The notes under the pieces were generated by a model, which was not told the origin of the DNA, did not search any database, and worked only from the letters and a program-made list of their open reading frames with translations. 64,000 nt of DNA from Tenrec ecaudatus (Eukaryota; Chordata; Mammalia; Afrosoricida; Tenrecidae). Made by a program: the position numbers and the translations under genes. Below, piece after piece: positions 10,738-22,635 of this stretch. The first letter of the stretch is position 1. Each line of letters starts with the position of its first letter. Where the stretch lies: NCBI RefSeq assembly GCF_050624435.1, contig NC_134536.1:6204758-6268757 (forward strand), written 5' to 3'.

Positions 10738-12230
10738 TTTTTCAATCGTTTTATTAGGGGCTTATACAACTCTTATCACAATCCATACATACATCAATTG
10801 TGTAAAGCACATTTGTGCATTCATTGCCCTCATCATTCTCAAAACATTTGCTCTCCACTCAAGCCCCTAGCATCAGCTCCTCATTTTCCCCTCCCTCCCT
10901 GCTCCCCACTCCCTCATGAACCCATGATAATTTATAAATTATTATTTTGTCACATCTTGCTCTGTCTGATGTCCCCCTTCACCCACTTTTCTGTTGTCTG
11001 CCCTCAAGAGAGGAGGTCACATGTAGATCCTTGTAATGGGTTCCCCCTTTCCAACCCATTCTCCCTCTACCCTCTCAGTATCACCACTCACACCACTGGT
11101 CCTGAAGGGATCATTCGCCTTGGATTCCCTGCTTCCCTATCTGTACCAGTGTACATCCTCTGGTCTAGTCAGACTTGCAAGGTAGGTTTGGGATCTTGAT
11201 AGTAGCAGGGGAGGAAGTATTTAGGAACTAGAGGAAAGTTGTATTTTTCATTTTTGCTACATTGCACCCTGACTGGCTCATTTCCATCCCAATACCCTTC
11301 TATATGGGGATGTCCAGTGGCCTACAAATGGGCTTTGGGTTTCCACCCCGTACTCCCCCCCTCATTCACAGATTTTTGTTCTGATGATGCCTGATACCTG
11401 ATCCCTTCAACAACTCGTGATCGCACAGGCTAGTGCATTTCTTCCATTTGGGCTTTGTTGTTTCTGAGTTAGATGGCTGCTTGTTTACCTTCAAGCCTTT
11501 AAGACCCCAGATGCTATATATTTTGATAGCCAGGCACATCAGCTTTCTTCATCACATTTGCTTATGCACCCATTTGTCTTCAGCGATCATATGGAGGTGA
11601 GCACACATTATATGATTTTTTTTGTTCTTTAATGCCTGATAACTGATCCCTTCGGCACCTCTTGATCACACAGGCTGGTGTGCTTCTTCCATTTGGGCTT
11701 TGTTGCTTCTGAGCTAGATGGCTGCTTGTTTACCTTCAAGCCTTTAAGACCCCAGACCCTATACCTTTTGCTAGCTGGGCACCATCAGCTTTCTTCACCA
11801 CATTTGCTTATTCACCCACTTTGTTAACACCACTACCTTTTCCCCCACCTCCTCCTCTCCCATGTCCCCCAGGAACTGTCGGTCCTGTTGTTTTCTCCTC
11901 CAGCTTGTTCATCCAGCCTATCTTATTTAGACAGACCCGTGGAGATAATAATATGCACAAAAACAAGACAGAGCAAAACCAAGCAACAATATACATCAAA
12001 ACAACAACAAACCAATCACAATAAAACAAAACACAAGAAAGAAAAGCTTGTAGTTAGTTCAAGGACTGTTTGTTGGCCTTTAGGAGTGTTTTCCAGTACA
12101 TTCTATTGGGGCACCACGCCCTGGCCCCAAAGTCCACCTTCAGCATTCTCTGGGGACCTCACTGCTCCAGTCGCTTGCTGTTCTGTTGCACCCCATAGTG
12201 TGTGCCTCAGTGTGGTGGGAGCAGATCTTT
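10738..12230 (-). mobile_element. L1-like 3' end with internal tandem duplication
   Basis: Long copy of the family, from its 3' terminus (10745, 'gttttattaggggcttat') through 'cctttaagaccccagatgct' to 'tttaggagtgttttccagta' near 12.1 kb. The segment from about 11371 is repeated in tandem from about 11614 (unit near 243 bp; each with 'tgcctgata.ctgatccctt' and 'gcctttaagaccccaga'). The AT-rich middle present in the 43-45 kb copy is missing here. Open frames over it are chance frames in pyrimidine-rich DNA. Confidence 0.75.
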
Positions 12231-13614
12231 TTAAGGCCCTGTGGAGCACAGTTCTGCATGGGACAGACAGCGCCAGTGGCTGCCCTGCGCCTGAGCTCAC
12301 TCTTCTACAGCTGCTTCCTGCTTGCTTTTTCTCTTGACCTCTATCTACAAACAGTGTTTATTATGTCTTATGAGCCTTGAGAAAGAAAACAATGCATGCA
12401 CATGTTCTTTCATATCAATGATTGCAGCTCCCACAGTGTAGCTCAACTGGTTCTCTGTCCTACTCCGTCTCCCCATTTCTCCCTTACATGCATGCCTCCT
12501 TTTCCCCTGATCCCTAAGCCTTCCTCCCCCACCACACCTCCACTACTGAATTTGCCCGTGGGCAAATGCTCCCTTAGGTTAGGAGCACCAATAGTTGATT
12601 GTTCTCTTCTGAGTGAGCCTCTCCCTCCTGTTAGCAGTCAACTTTTAGGCCTGGCTCTAGTTGAATGAAGGTCTCATACATGTGGCCTATTAGAGAAATG
12701 AGTGCTTATTTAATGTAGATAACAACTTGCCTTCAGATTAAATAATTTACTTCCTGCCGTTTCAAGATATTTATATCTCCATAAATTGTTCACACTTTTG
12801 TTATTTTCTTCTAAATGTTGGACTAGCAGGTGTTGATTGCTTATGGTCAATGGCAAAAAAAAAATTACATTTTTTGGGGAAGCCTGCATCTCCAAGAGGA
12901 GAAAATTCTCCATAGTCCTGCAAATGGTCCCAGGCATTGAGAAAGCCTGACCACAGTTACAAAATGCCTTGGATTCAGCTTTGCTGTGGCTACTCCCTTC
13001 TCTCACAGTTCTCTGCTGTGGATCAGAAAGAAGGAACCATCACTGTCCAGCCAGGCTTGGGGCTTTGCCCAAAGCTATTTTAAAAAAGAGCCTGAGATGT
13101 GGAGAGTTGAGAAGCTTGCAAATAGGTAGAATGAGACTAGCATATGTTTAAATCATATGTTTCTAAAGTCTGACTGAGCATGAAATTTCATTTTCTAAGA
13201 AGGTGCCCTTGGGAATGAAGAAGGAGAGGCTAGTCCACCTGTTCTCCCGTGGCAGCCAGACTTTGAGACAAGCTCTGAGCCAACCAGAATCTGCCCATCC
13301 CTGCAGTCAAAATGCCCTGAATTAGGTCCCCGAACAGAAAGCACCCACTGAAGGCCTCTCAGGGTGGGTCTATGGCATCACACAGGCCCCGCCAGCAGCC
13401 AGGTCAACCGATTGCCTTGCTGCCCACTGGTGCACACCACTTCCTGAAGGTTAGTGAAGAGGAAGTGAACTTGGCGCGCTCCGCACTGGCTCTCCCATGT
13501 AGCCCCACCTGCGTCATGTTTGGCATCTTTCTGGATAGGGTCTTCTTTTCTCCTCGTTGGACTTCAAGAGAAATTGAAGCAGCTTCTATCCTTTATCTGT
13601 TTCTCTTTCTGTTC
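12231..13614. other. Unassigned intergenic sequence
   Basis: C/T-rich at 12.4-12.65 kb and AT-rich at 12.7-12.9 kb. Neither exon nor named repeat recognised. Confidence 0.4.
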
Positions 13615-13700
13615 TGTGTCATCCAGTAGATTCTGACTCATGTCAGACCTCTGTGACAGCGTGGAGTTGGCCCATCGGGTTTCTCTGGCTGTAGATGCAG
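13615..13700 (-). mobile_element. AfroSINE tail fragment
   Basis: Antisense 'cagtagattctgactcatgt' then 'gggtttctctggctgtagat', cut where RTE sequence begins. Confidence 0.5.
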
Positions 13701-13702
13701 GG

Positions 13703-13945
13703 ATGCGGGACACTCTGTCACATACACTTTGGACATGATATCAGAAGAGTCCGGCCCCTGGAGAAGGGCATGCTGCTTGGTAAGGTAGAAGGGCAGTGAA
13801 AAGGAGGAACATCCTGATGAGATTGACTGACACAGTAGCTACAACCATAGGCTCAGACGTAACACTTGTGAGGATGGTGCAGAGCCAGCAGTGAGTCACT
13901 GTGTTGTACCCGAGTTGGAACCGACTCGAGGACACCCACCACCAC
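13703..13945 (+). mobile_element. RTE (BovB-like) LINE 3' end
   Basis: Matches the RTE 3' region: 'acactttggacatgatatca', 'cccctggagaagggcatgct', 'attgactgacacagtagcta', 'gtgaggatggtgcagagcca' and the terminal 'gttggaaccgactcgagg'. 5'-truncated and non-coding. Confidence 0.8.
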
Positions 13946-13954
13946 CAGTCTTTC

Positions 13955-14046
13955 CTGGAGCAGACCACCAAGTCTCTTCTCCTACGAAGCAGCGGGTAAG
14001 TTTCAATTAGCAACCAAGTGCTGAGCCATTGTACCCCCTGACTCCT
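13955..14046 (-). mobile_element. AfroSINE head fragment
   Basis: Antisense 'agtctcttctcctacgaagc', 'caattagcaaccaagtgctg' and 'agccattgtaccccctgact'. Confidence 0.55.
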
Positions 14047-15130
14047 CATCAACTTCCTGAGCCGGTCCAATTTCTCTTTTCCATTGAGTGGCATCTCTGT
14101 CATGGGATCTAGGCCACGGTCTCTGGTGACAGCTAAGCATCTCTTATAGAGTGCAGCAACCACGCCACACCAGGCTCACAGCTTGCCCAGCTGGCTCTGT
14201 AGGATTCCATAAAGCCAGATGAACCAGAATTAGATGGCTTCCTTAAAAGGAATAATCAGCTCTTCTGTTTCCAGTTTGCACCAGAGTGTGAGGGGATGGG
14301 GGTAGGGGGAACCCAAGCTGCTGGCACCTTGCCGCTGTTCCTGGGACTGAAACCACAGGCTCATTCTTCCTCAAGAGAGCTGGCAGGGGAGCTCCCTCCC
14401 CACTTGTTCTGCTGTGCATAAAGCAGAGGGTGGTTTAGGTGTTCACAACCCTTTATAAAGGCCCAGTTAGCCCTGGCCTAGATGTCCTCCTACCAAGACA
14501 GGATCTATTGCTTGAACTCAGCCCATCTTGCTGGGCCAGAGCCTGGGCCCCTGGGCAGCTCTGCCCCAGAAGCCTCCTCTGGGGGAAGCCTGTGAAGATT
14601 CTGCCCCTAGAAAACATTTATCCCCTGGAGCTCTATAGGGAGGGAAGAGCAAAGCCAGACCTGAGTAGCTCCCCCAAGCTCCTGGAAAACATCCTGACAG
14701 CAGAAAGGCAGCCCTCGTGCAGGCTTCCCAGCACTCCTGTCCACTCTGTGGTCTGGTCGTTCACTGTCTGTGGGTACCAGGTGTTTGTGAAAATATCCAT
14801 CTCCCTCCAAATTCATGACCCATTGCTGCTGCCCCCTTTTTAAAAGGAAAATAAAAAAGACCAGGAAGCAGCATCACTGTATCCCTGGTGGATCTCACTG
14901 AACAGAGTGACCAGTAGGTCAGAAAGTGATGATGTAGTCACTGGGTGGGGGGCAGGGGGGTTGCAGACCAAGACGCCTCTGTGATGAGCACTCTGGGCAG
15001 AGTGTATTGCACACACCGCTTCCCAGCACATGTCCAATTGCAGCCTGGGAATGCCCTCCTGGTGCTTCTTCATAAGCCTTGCCCACACCACCCCATCTCC
15101 TGTACCATCTCAGTGCTGGAGCCCTCCTCC
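14047..15130. other. Unassigned intergenic sequence
   Basis: GC-richer than its surroundings. The plus-strand frame at 14439-14843 and other frames show no domain, start context or splice pattern that I would trust. Confidence 0.4.
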
Positions 15131-15133
15131 CCT

Positions 15134-15134
<1 letters not shown>

Positions 15135-15183
<49 letters not shown>
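15135..15183. repeat. (CA)n microsatellite
   Basis: About 24 uninterrupted CA units. The histidine/threonine open frames across it are artefacts of the repeat. Confidence 0.98.
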
Positions 15184-15185
<2 letters not shown>

Positions 15186-15202
15186 TGTGAACACTGCCTG
15201 CT

Positions 15203-15370
15203 CGTGGGGGTGTAGTTGAATGCACAACTGCCAACAGGACGGTGGCTGGTTCCATGGAGAAGATAGGCTTCTGTCAGATGGCAGCCTTGGAATGTCAGGA
15301 GGCTGTGCTGTTCTGTCCCACAGGGTCACCAGGGCTCAGATAGGACTCCATGGAAACGAGTTTTTAAGAG
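15203..15370 (+). mobile_element. AfroSINE copy, diverged
   Basis: 'tagttgaatgcacaactgcc', 'gttccatggagaagataggc', 'ctgtcccacagggtcaccag' and tail 'gactccatggaaacgagttt'. Confidence 0.55.
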
Positions 15371-15508
15371 GCCCCCTGACATTCAAATGATCCAACCCTG
15401 TAAGTGTCACACCACAGGACCTCAATCACTCTGCCCTCAGGAACCTGCCTCCTTTCCATCCTGACCTCATACTCACGGGACTTTGGAAAACATACTGTCC
15501 TGCATTTT

Positions 15509-15740
15509 AAGGAGAAGCCATGGTGGCATAGTAGGTTATGTGTTAGGCGACTAACCTCAAAGTTGCTGGTTCAAACCCACCAGTCACTCCTCGGGAGACA
15601 CTTGAGGCCTTTTATTACCGCAAATCTGGAAACCCGGAGGAGTAGCTTGGGAAACCCACAGGGGCAATTATTATATTCTGTCCTACAGGGATGTTATGAG
15701 TCAGGATTGACCAGCTGGCAAGGAATGAGTTTTATTTTAA
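15509..15740 (+). mobile_element. AfroSINE copy, near full length
   Basis: Head 'aagccatggtggcatagtag', B-box region 'ctggttcaaacccaccagtc', body 'ggaaacccacaggggcaatt', tail 'gttatgagtcaggattgacc'. Carries a small duplication of the 'ggaaaccc' block. Confidence 0.85.
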
Positions 15741-15928
15741 GGAGTTCTGGTGGCATAGTTATTAGATATTAGTCTGTTAACCACAAGGTCAGCAGTTCAA
15801 AACCACCAGCTGCTCCACAGGAGAAAGATGAGGCGTTCTATTCCCATAAAGAGTTACGGTCTCAGAAACCCACAGCGGCAGTTCCATCCTGTTCTTCAGC
15901 ATCACTATGAGTCAACATCCATGACTTA
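15741..15928 (+). mobile_element. AfroSINE copy, directly after the previous one
   Basis: 'aaggagttctggtggcatag', 'gtcagcagttcaaaaccacc', 'aaagagttacggtctcagaa' and tail 'atcactatgagtcaacatcc'. Starts within a few bases of the preceding SINE tail. Confidence 0.85.
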
Positions 15929-16105
15929 GGTCGAGCCCGAGAAAGAAAGCGAGGAGGACGCTCAATGTGATGCATGGACCCAGTAGTTGCAGCAATGGCC
16001 TCACACGTAGAAAAGAGTGAAGATTGTGCAGCACGGGGCCGCATTTCATTCTGCTGTACCAAGAAGAGCTATGAGTCAGAACAGACTCAAAGGCATCTCA
16101 TAATA
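15929..16105 (+). mobile_element. RTE LINE 3' end
   Basis: 'cccgagaaagaaagcgagga', 'gtagttgcagcaatggcctc', 'gaagattgtgcagcacgggg' and 'gctatgagtcagaacagact'. Joined directly to the SINE before it, with no gap. Confidence 0.7.
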
Positions 16106-16109
16106 AGAG

Positions 16110-16300
16110 CATATTTTAAGGAGCAAATACTCTTGACAGGTGACTGAAAGGTAGAAAGATCTAACTCATCCATGGGCAACTTGCAAGAAAGGCCTAGTGA
16201 TTGACTGACAAACTCAGCCTTTGAGAGCTCTGGTGCACAGCTCTCCCCTCATGGGCACGGGGCAGCCAGCCACGAGTCAAAGACCGCTGTACCATAAGTC
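16110..16300 (+). mobile_element. AfroSINE second subtype, diverged
   Basis: 'gggcaacttgcaagaaaggc', 'ctagtgattgactgac' and tail 'ccagccacgagtcaaagacc'. Confidence 0.45.
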
Positions 16301-16789
16301 CCAGCTAGTCAGTTCTGTGTGACCCATGGCCTGCTGGGACTGTGAATCTGCAGAGGAGGAAGGAGTTGGCCCAGTCAGGGTAGGAATGGTTCAAGGAAAG
16401 ACTCACTTTATGCACCAAAATGGTCAGACCCAGGAGTGGGGTCGTAGGTTTCAGTGGCATGTCTGCTTCCTTGGTTTGTGCTTGTCTGTCTACCTTTTAA
16501 GTGTGAGAGAGGGAACAGAATGCTTCCGGCTGGGAACTGCCTTGGCTGCAGCTGCCCATGCGAGTAATGGTGTTTACTGGCAACTTCGGGCCCAGGCTTC
16601 CCCCAAATTCTGCCCATTTCTGTCTTGGCTAAAAGTGTCGAGGGAGGCTCTGTGACCATTTTTCCCATTACTGAAGAACATTTGACTTGTCTCTTAGAGC
16701 CTCCTGTATTGCTGACACCTGGCCAGACTGACCTCTGCTGCCCTTGCCTTGGGCCCTGTACAGGGAAGACAAGGGAAGGGAAGGGAATG

Positions 16790-16982
16790 CGCTCATACTG
16801 TAGGGATTACACGTTGGGCTGTAATCCGACATGGCCAGCAGTTGGAAACCACCAGCAGCTCCATGGGAGAAAGACTGGCTGTCTGCTCCCATAAACTGTC
16901 ACAGTCTCAGAAGTCCTCAGGGAGTTGCTGTGAGTCCGCATTGGCTCTGGAACAGTCGGTTTGGTTTGAGTTTGGTTTTGCA
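16790..16982 (+). mobile_element. AfroSINE copy
   Basis: 'cagcagttggaaaccaccag', 'ccatgggagaaagactggct', 'cacagtctcagaagtcctca' and tail 'ttgctgtgagtccgcattgg' with a T/G-rich end. Confidence 0.8.
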
Positions 16983-17124
16983 TCTTCGGCCAGATGTTGC
17001 ACTTTCGTGTGCGACCTCTTCCCACATTTCAAGTACACGACGTACTCATTGTTACACTCTGAAACAGATCGCCGTAGACGTTCTTATTATTTGTCTTCCT
17101 TTCATTAGATTATGTGTATTAAAT

Positions 17125-17308
17125 GAGATGCCGTATTGTTAGAGCTACCAAGTCTGTTTCTACTCATCGTGACTGTGTGCACCGCAGCAGAACGTTGCCC
17201 CTGTCGTTGTTAGTTTGGAGCCCGTTGTTGCACCCACTACGACCATCCATCTTCTTGAGGGTTTCCCTCTTTTTTCACTGTCAGTCTGCTTTACAAAGCA
17301 CCATGGCT
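17125..17308 (-). mobile_element. RTE LINE, 3' part (antisense)
   Basis: 'tttctactcatcgtgactgt', 'gttgcacccactacgaccat' and 'tctgctttacaaagcaccat' are the antisense RTE tail. The same copy appears to resume at about 17764, after an insertion. Confidence 0.7.
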
Positions 17309-17319
17309 GTTACTTGTGA

Positions 17320-17600
17320 ATCAGCTTAGTTTCCTAGGACTGCTATAAGAAAACTTAACAGTGTGAGGGACCTCAAAGAACAGAGATGTTATCTTCTCCA
17401 AGTTCTGGAGGGAGAGGTCTAACTGAGATTATCTGCCATGTTGATTCCTCCTGAAAGGTCTGAGAGAAATATGGGTCATAGGTCAGTGTTTTCTGAATAC
17501 CAGGTGCATGCATACAATTGTCTTTTGGGCAGCCCACACAAACTACCCGTCCATCAGAGCCTGATTGCACCTCATGAGTTCTTTCAATCTGCCATTACTT
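17320..17600. repeat. Old interspersed repeat, family not named
   Basis: 'gtttcctaggactgctataa' with 'ccaagttctggagggagagg' and 'tctgccatgttgattcctcc' has the look of a widespread mammalian repeat. Lies inside the split RTE copy. Confidence 0.4.
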
Positions 17601-17624
17601 ACCTTGATGCACGTTGCCATTATA

Positions 17625-17763
17625 CACTCAGAGACCCAATCCAGAATCTCTGTGAAACTATGTTCCAAAGAGTTTTCATGATTGTGACCTTTGAAAAGCA
17701 TGATGCCTGGCCTTCCTTCTGAGGCATCTCTGGGTGAGTCTTAACCCTAAACCTTTGGTCAGT
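17625..17763 (-). mobile_element. AfroSINE second subtype (antisense)
   Basis: 'tttcatgattgtgacctttg', 'ccttccttctgaggcatctc' and 'tgggtgagtcttaaccctaa'. Sits at the junction where the RTE resumes. Confidence 0.6.
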
Positions 17764-18236
17764 GCTCTATGGAGCACCCTGGACATACTTACTCCAATAC
17801 AAATTTGTCTTTTTAGCAATCCATGGTACTTTTAATATTCTTCCCTAGAACCACAATTGAAATGTATCTATTCTTCTAAAGTCTTCCTTATTCATTGTCC
17901 AACTTTCCAATGCATATGATACAATGGAGAATACCATGGCTTGGGCCAGGTACATCTAAGAATCTAAGTCCTCAAAGTATCATCCTTGCTCTTCAGTATT
18001 ATAAAGAGGTCTTGTGCTCCAGATTTACCTAATACAATGTGTCTTCTGATTTGACAGTGCTGCCATGAACATTGACTGCGTGGAGCTAAGCCACATAAAA
18101 TACTTGACAACTTCAACTTTTTCTCCACTTATCATGATGTTACTTAATTATTGGTTTATTTGTGATGATGTGGTCTCCTTTATATTGGGTTGTTGTGCAT
18201 TATGGATGATGTCAAAACCATAGACATAACACAAAT
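17764..18236 (-). mobile_element. RTE LINE, continuation (antisense)
   Basis: 'tctatggagcaccctggaca', 'agcaatccatggtactttta', 'cattgtccaactttccaatg', 'accatggcttgggccaggta' and 'cttgacaacttcaacttttt'. Picks up where 17125-17308 stops, so the two are one element of at least 650 bp. Confidence 0.75.
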
Positions 18237-19815
18237 AGAAAGCCAACGTGATTTCCAAACAGGCTGTGGCAATCTCTGTGGTCACTTTTTGCTATATGTA
18301 TTTCAAGACTTCTTAATTATACAACAGATAAGCAACCAGAGCTTCCAAGGGGCGGACCATTGGCTGTGGCTCAGACAGAACAAAGCAGTGGTCTCATAGA
18401 CTCAGCTTCTGATACCACCGCACAGCGCTCACTCAAAGCTTCAAGGAGCACTAATTAGAGAGAGAAGTGCATACTCAACAAGAACAAATGGAAGCGTAAG
18501 GTAAAACGGGTCCAGCTTAATGGCTAGAACAACTACCTGTGTCATCCCCTTAGCTAGAAAGCCAATCCTCTCCCTTCGTGCACTAGCATTTGCTCAGTGA
18601 CCAGCATCTGTAGTTTTCCTTCCAGTTTATCTGACCAGTGTTTCATTTGTGGTCTCCACCCACTCCATGTCAAGAGTGGCTTCACTGGCTTTGACATCCC
18701 CCCGCGAGGTGCCAAACCTAGTGAACAATGCCCAGTAAAATGGGAAAGTCAGAGAACCAACCAATAATATTTCTCTGTTACTCAAAAGATGCCTGAGACA
18801 TATCTAGATCAGGCTGCCCTATTTCCACCTCTGCCTTCAAGGGGAACAAAGTAGCCAGGCTTGAGTGGACGAGTGGACACAGACAGAGATGTGCACACGC
18901 ATCTGGTTGTGGAAGATGCCATGGAGAACGGTAGACTGGAGCCAACCCAGGAAAGGCGAGAAGGATTTAAATTAGCCATGAGTGATAAAGCAAGATGTAA
19001 AAGATCAGAAAAATTAGAAATTCTTGATACATTGCCATGCTATTGTGGAATAATCATCAAGCTAGTCTTTCTGATATAGTAAATGTTATGTCTTTGCTGC
19101 CATAATAGATATCTGTGTTTAGACTTTCATTCTTTTGGAGTCAATTCATTTTTATTCCGTAAATAGCACCAAGGCAGCTTATAAATGTACAGCTCTGGCT
19201 TGACCACTGGCATCTCGGAAATGACATGTAGGTCAGTTGGTACTGTGTTCTGACCTCTATAATAGTCCCATTAGCCTTGACTCCGAGTGGCTAAGGTGAC
19301 CATATCATGGAGTGACCTTGGGCTTTAGCTGTAACTTGATCACATTTCTATTATTTTTGGCTTTCAGCTTTGTAGTGAAATATTCCCTGTGGGTGATAAA
19401 GACTGAGTGGTTTTGGGGAAGGAACCTTTTTTTTTTTTTTTTTGAGTCAGAATTGAGTGAAACTATGAGGATAAACATAAAAGACTTAACTCATTGAGGA
19501 ATAGGAGCAAAGAACCAACTCATCATTTTTCGTCCTCAGAACTTAATCAAGTATTCAGCCTTTTGCATAAAGCTCCCACTGGTCATTTGCTGTTAATCAC
19601 TAATTATAGGCGAGATCAGATTGAATTTCTAGTGGAGAAAGTCCCTGTTGACGTGCTTTCGTGAAAGTATCCACTTCAATGCCATCTTTTTGATATCAAA
19701 TTAAAATCATAGTCTCTGATGACGGTGGGTTCTGCTTTGATATATATTCACAGAGCCACTCCCACTACTTCTTGATACTCCAAGCTATTGGCTGCAAATA
19801 AAGACTTGCTGTTTC
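18237..19815. other. Unassigned sequence; AT-rich candidate element near 19.54-19.76 kb
   Basis: No named repeat or gene. 19540-19760 lacks repeats and has TAAT-type motifs (gttaatcactaattatagg, caaattaaaatcat). A plus-strand frame at 18861-19079 has no domain. Confidence 0.35.
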
Positions 19816-19817
19816 AG

Positions 19818-20105
19818 GTGCATCCAAGTTCTTTCTGACTCGCAGCAACCCTGTGACAGATGATGGACTTGCCTTTTAGGGTGTGTTCTAAGTTTTGCAC
19901 ACGTTATCAGAAGTCACCAGTTCCTGTAAAGAGACACCCTGCCGGGTGGGGGCAGTGAAGAAGAGGAAGACCATGAGGAAGTGAATGAATTTAGAGGCTT
20001 CATCAATGGGCCGTGCAGAACAACGATTGTGGGGATGGCACAGGTCTGGTTAGTGGCTTATTGCTGCGCAGAGTGTCCGTGAGTGGGAACCAATGGAGGG
20101 CATGA
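19818..20105 (+). mobile_element. RTE LINE 3' end after a short SINE piece
   Basis: 19818-19880 is an antisense SINE fragment ('tctgactcgcagcaaccctg'). From about 19895 the RTE tail follows: 'cacacgttatcagaagtcac', 'gaagaagaggaagaccatga', 'acaacgattgtggggatggc' and 'tgtccgtgagtgggaaccaa'. Confidence 0.65.
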
Positions 20106-20394
20106 AAGAAGCAGGTAAGCAGTTCTTTTTCCTATGACGTTCTGGTGGATTTTAGGTGTCACCCTTGCTGCTGGCAGCTGAGTGTCTAAGCGATGCATCA
20201 TCAGGGTCCCTTAATAAGGACGTGGATGCCGCCTCCTGTGGATGTGCAAGCAGATAGAGACAGCGCTTCATTCAGAGGAAGGGTTTTTGGATTAAATGAA
20301 AGCGATTCTCTCCAATGACAATTTGGTAGTATATGGGAGCCACTTTTCCTCCAAGTGAAAACCACCTCAATATTCCCTGCGAGGTGCCGTCATC

Positions 20395-20600
20395 TTTGAA
20401 CCTTGTTGGTATAGTGGGTTATGATCAGGCTACTAACTCTAAGCCAGCAGTTCAAAACCACCTCTGTTCCATGGGGGAAAAGATGAGGCTTTTTATTCCT
20501 GTAAAGATTGACAGCAGAGAAACTCAGAGGCAGTTCTACACTGCCCTTTATGGTTGCTCTGAGTGGAAATCTGCTCTCTGTACCAGACCCATTTGTTTTG
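20395..20600 (+). mobile_element. AfroSINE copy
   Basis: 'gccagcagttcaaaaccacc', 'tccatgggggaaaagatgag', 'gaaactcagaggcagttcta' and tail 'tggttgctctgagtggaaat'. Confidence 0.8.
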
Positions 20601-21897
20601 GAGCACTGACACAGGGATAGGCACAGGTTGAAGGTTGCAGCGTGGCTCAGAGACAAACTGGACCATGGTCCTATCATTGAACCATGTTATTAGTCAGCTC
20701 AAGAGCTCTCTGTTTCAGCAATTGTCACATAGTATTGGAGAGTCCGTAGTTACACGACGCTGAGAGTATCCCGAATGACATAGATCCCTCAGTTTATAGT
20801 CCTGTGTATGTTGGAATCTCTAGGACTTCTCATGTGCATCGGGTTGTCTAGATAACCTCCCTTCCTTCTATGTAGAATGTTTCATCGCAATTAAATGTGT
20901 GGTCAACAGTCTGCTCCATTTTTCTTTTTTCACATGAAAGGTCGATAGGTATTCTGTGTTGGCTGTTTCTAATCTCTGGTTGATTGTATGCTTATGTTGA
21001 CCCTCCATCTCCACAGGCGTTCACGCAATGTCCAACATTAAGTCAAGTCCAACAGTGATAAAGACCAATATGAGTATCACCCTGAAGGAGACGCAGCATA
21101 ATCAGCTCTTCTCACCTTGCAAGATGACCAACCAAATATGATTCCATTGCATCTTGTGGATTCAAGAGAATTTTCTTGACAAAATAGTGTCTCATTTTCT
21201 CTTGATAAACACAGGGAGGGACATTTTCATAAAAAGCTTCAGGCTTTACAGCTTCTGGGCAGTTAATTTATGGGAGTAAAACCTTAGTTCTCCCATCTGA
21301 CCTTTGAAAAACATTGTTTTTCAGGGGAATGATAGAAGGTAAACTGGCTTTCCACTCAACAACCCACATACATTCTGTTTTGTGACATTGATTTCAATCC
21401 TCACCATGTCATAGTATTTTTCCCACTTCCTCCAGGATCCTTCTTCCCTCGCCTTTCTGGCTTCCTTTTATAGCGTGAACTCTGGACTGTTCTAAGGAGC
21501 ATGTGCTCTCCCTGGTTTTTCTTTGCTGGAAAGCGTAGCCCTGGTGGTAAGTCCAGCTGCTTTTTCAGTCATGTTCTTGAGGGAGAAAATAGATATGAGC
21601 ATGGAGATAATTTGCAGTCATCTCCCATTCTGTCATGGTAACTTGGCATTCAGGGAGACATTCCAAAGGTATAATTTTAAGAAACTTTCTCTCAAGCTAA
21701 TCTGATTGTACTTTTCTGGATAGATAGCTTATTAATAAGGAAGTGACATAATAGCCAGAACAGCGTAAAAAAGAGTTGGAAGGAGGAAAAATTCATCGAT
21801 ATGTCTCTGGAAAGACCCAGAGAAGACATTTGCTCAACCCATGAGGACATCCCTGAGGAGGATAAAGCATTGATGTAGTCTGACTTTACCAACAACC
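20601..21897. other. Unassigned intergenic sequence
   Basis: No repeat family or exon recognised. Short frames at 21.5-21.9 kb are isolated. Confidence 0.4.
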
Positions 21898-22105
21898 TGA
21901 AAGTAAACCCATTGTCATCAACCTGGTTCCAGCTGATGGAAACTGCATAAAGGAGAGTAGAAGTATTTCATAGTTCCTAAGGCCGTGATCTTTATGGAAG
22001 CGCTGATTGCCACAACTTTCTCTCAAAGAGTCTCTGGTGCATTTGCAGTGTTGATCAGATAGCTACTGACGGCCACCACCAGAGCTTTTCTGCTTTGATT
22101 TTGAC
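21898..22105 (-). mobile_element. AfroSINE second subtype (antisense)
   Basis: 'acccattgtcatcaacctgg', 'aaggccgtgatctttatgga' and 'gccaccaccagagctt'. Ends about 20 bp before the LTR. Confidence 0.55.
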
Positions 22106-22127
22106 ACCAGCAGCCCCTATAACTATC

Positions 22128-22635
22128 TGCATTAGTCCGGGTTAACCAGAGAAACAAATCCAGAGGCACTTGTATGTGTATAAGAAATAACTTTATATCA
22201 AAAACTAATTATATATTAAGAACACATCCCAGCACAGTCCAATATTAACCCATATGTCTGATACCAGGCTATACGTTCCTCTTCAGACTCGTGTAACATA
22301 TCCAATGATGCCGAATGCAGGAAGATCACAGGACAGTGGGTGGAAAGTCTTATGGATCTAGTAGTGGTGGAGGGATCTCAGTGCTGGTGTAGGTCTCCAG
22401 ATGACTCCTCTAGCTCCAGGGCTCTTGCTCCATCAGTGTAGCTCCATGTGGCTTGTCAATAGGAATGTCTCACAGGGAGATAAAGCAGAGAGAGTGCATC
22501 TGTCCTTCAGTGAGCTATTTATCTCCATTGCACCTTCAGAATGGGGTCATCAAGCTGTAACCTGATTGACAGGCTAGACCATACTCCTTCACTCTTAATA
22601 GTCTCAAGTTGACATCAGATTATGTAATTACCACA
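22128..22635 (-). mobile_element. Solo LTR, ERVL-MaLR (MLT1-like) type
   Basis: A 508-bp LTR bounded by TG...CA, with a perfect 5-bp target duplication ctatc at 22123-22127 and 22636-22640. Antisense reading starts 'tgcattagtccgggttaacc' and ends 'gattatgtaattaccaca'. No internal retroviral sequence beside it. The 5-bp duplication and the sense-strand end 'gactaa.aca' fit ERVL-MaLR LTRs. Confidence 0.85.

Noticed and set aside
15135..15183. Poly-histidine/threonine reading frames
   Set aside because: Produced by the CA microsatellite.
22055..22110. Tandem-looking CCACCA stretches as zinc-finger or triplet-repeat coding
   Set aside because: They are the antisense SINE head, as elsewhere in the window.
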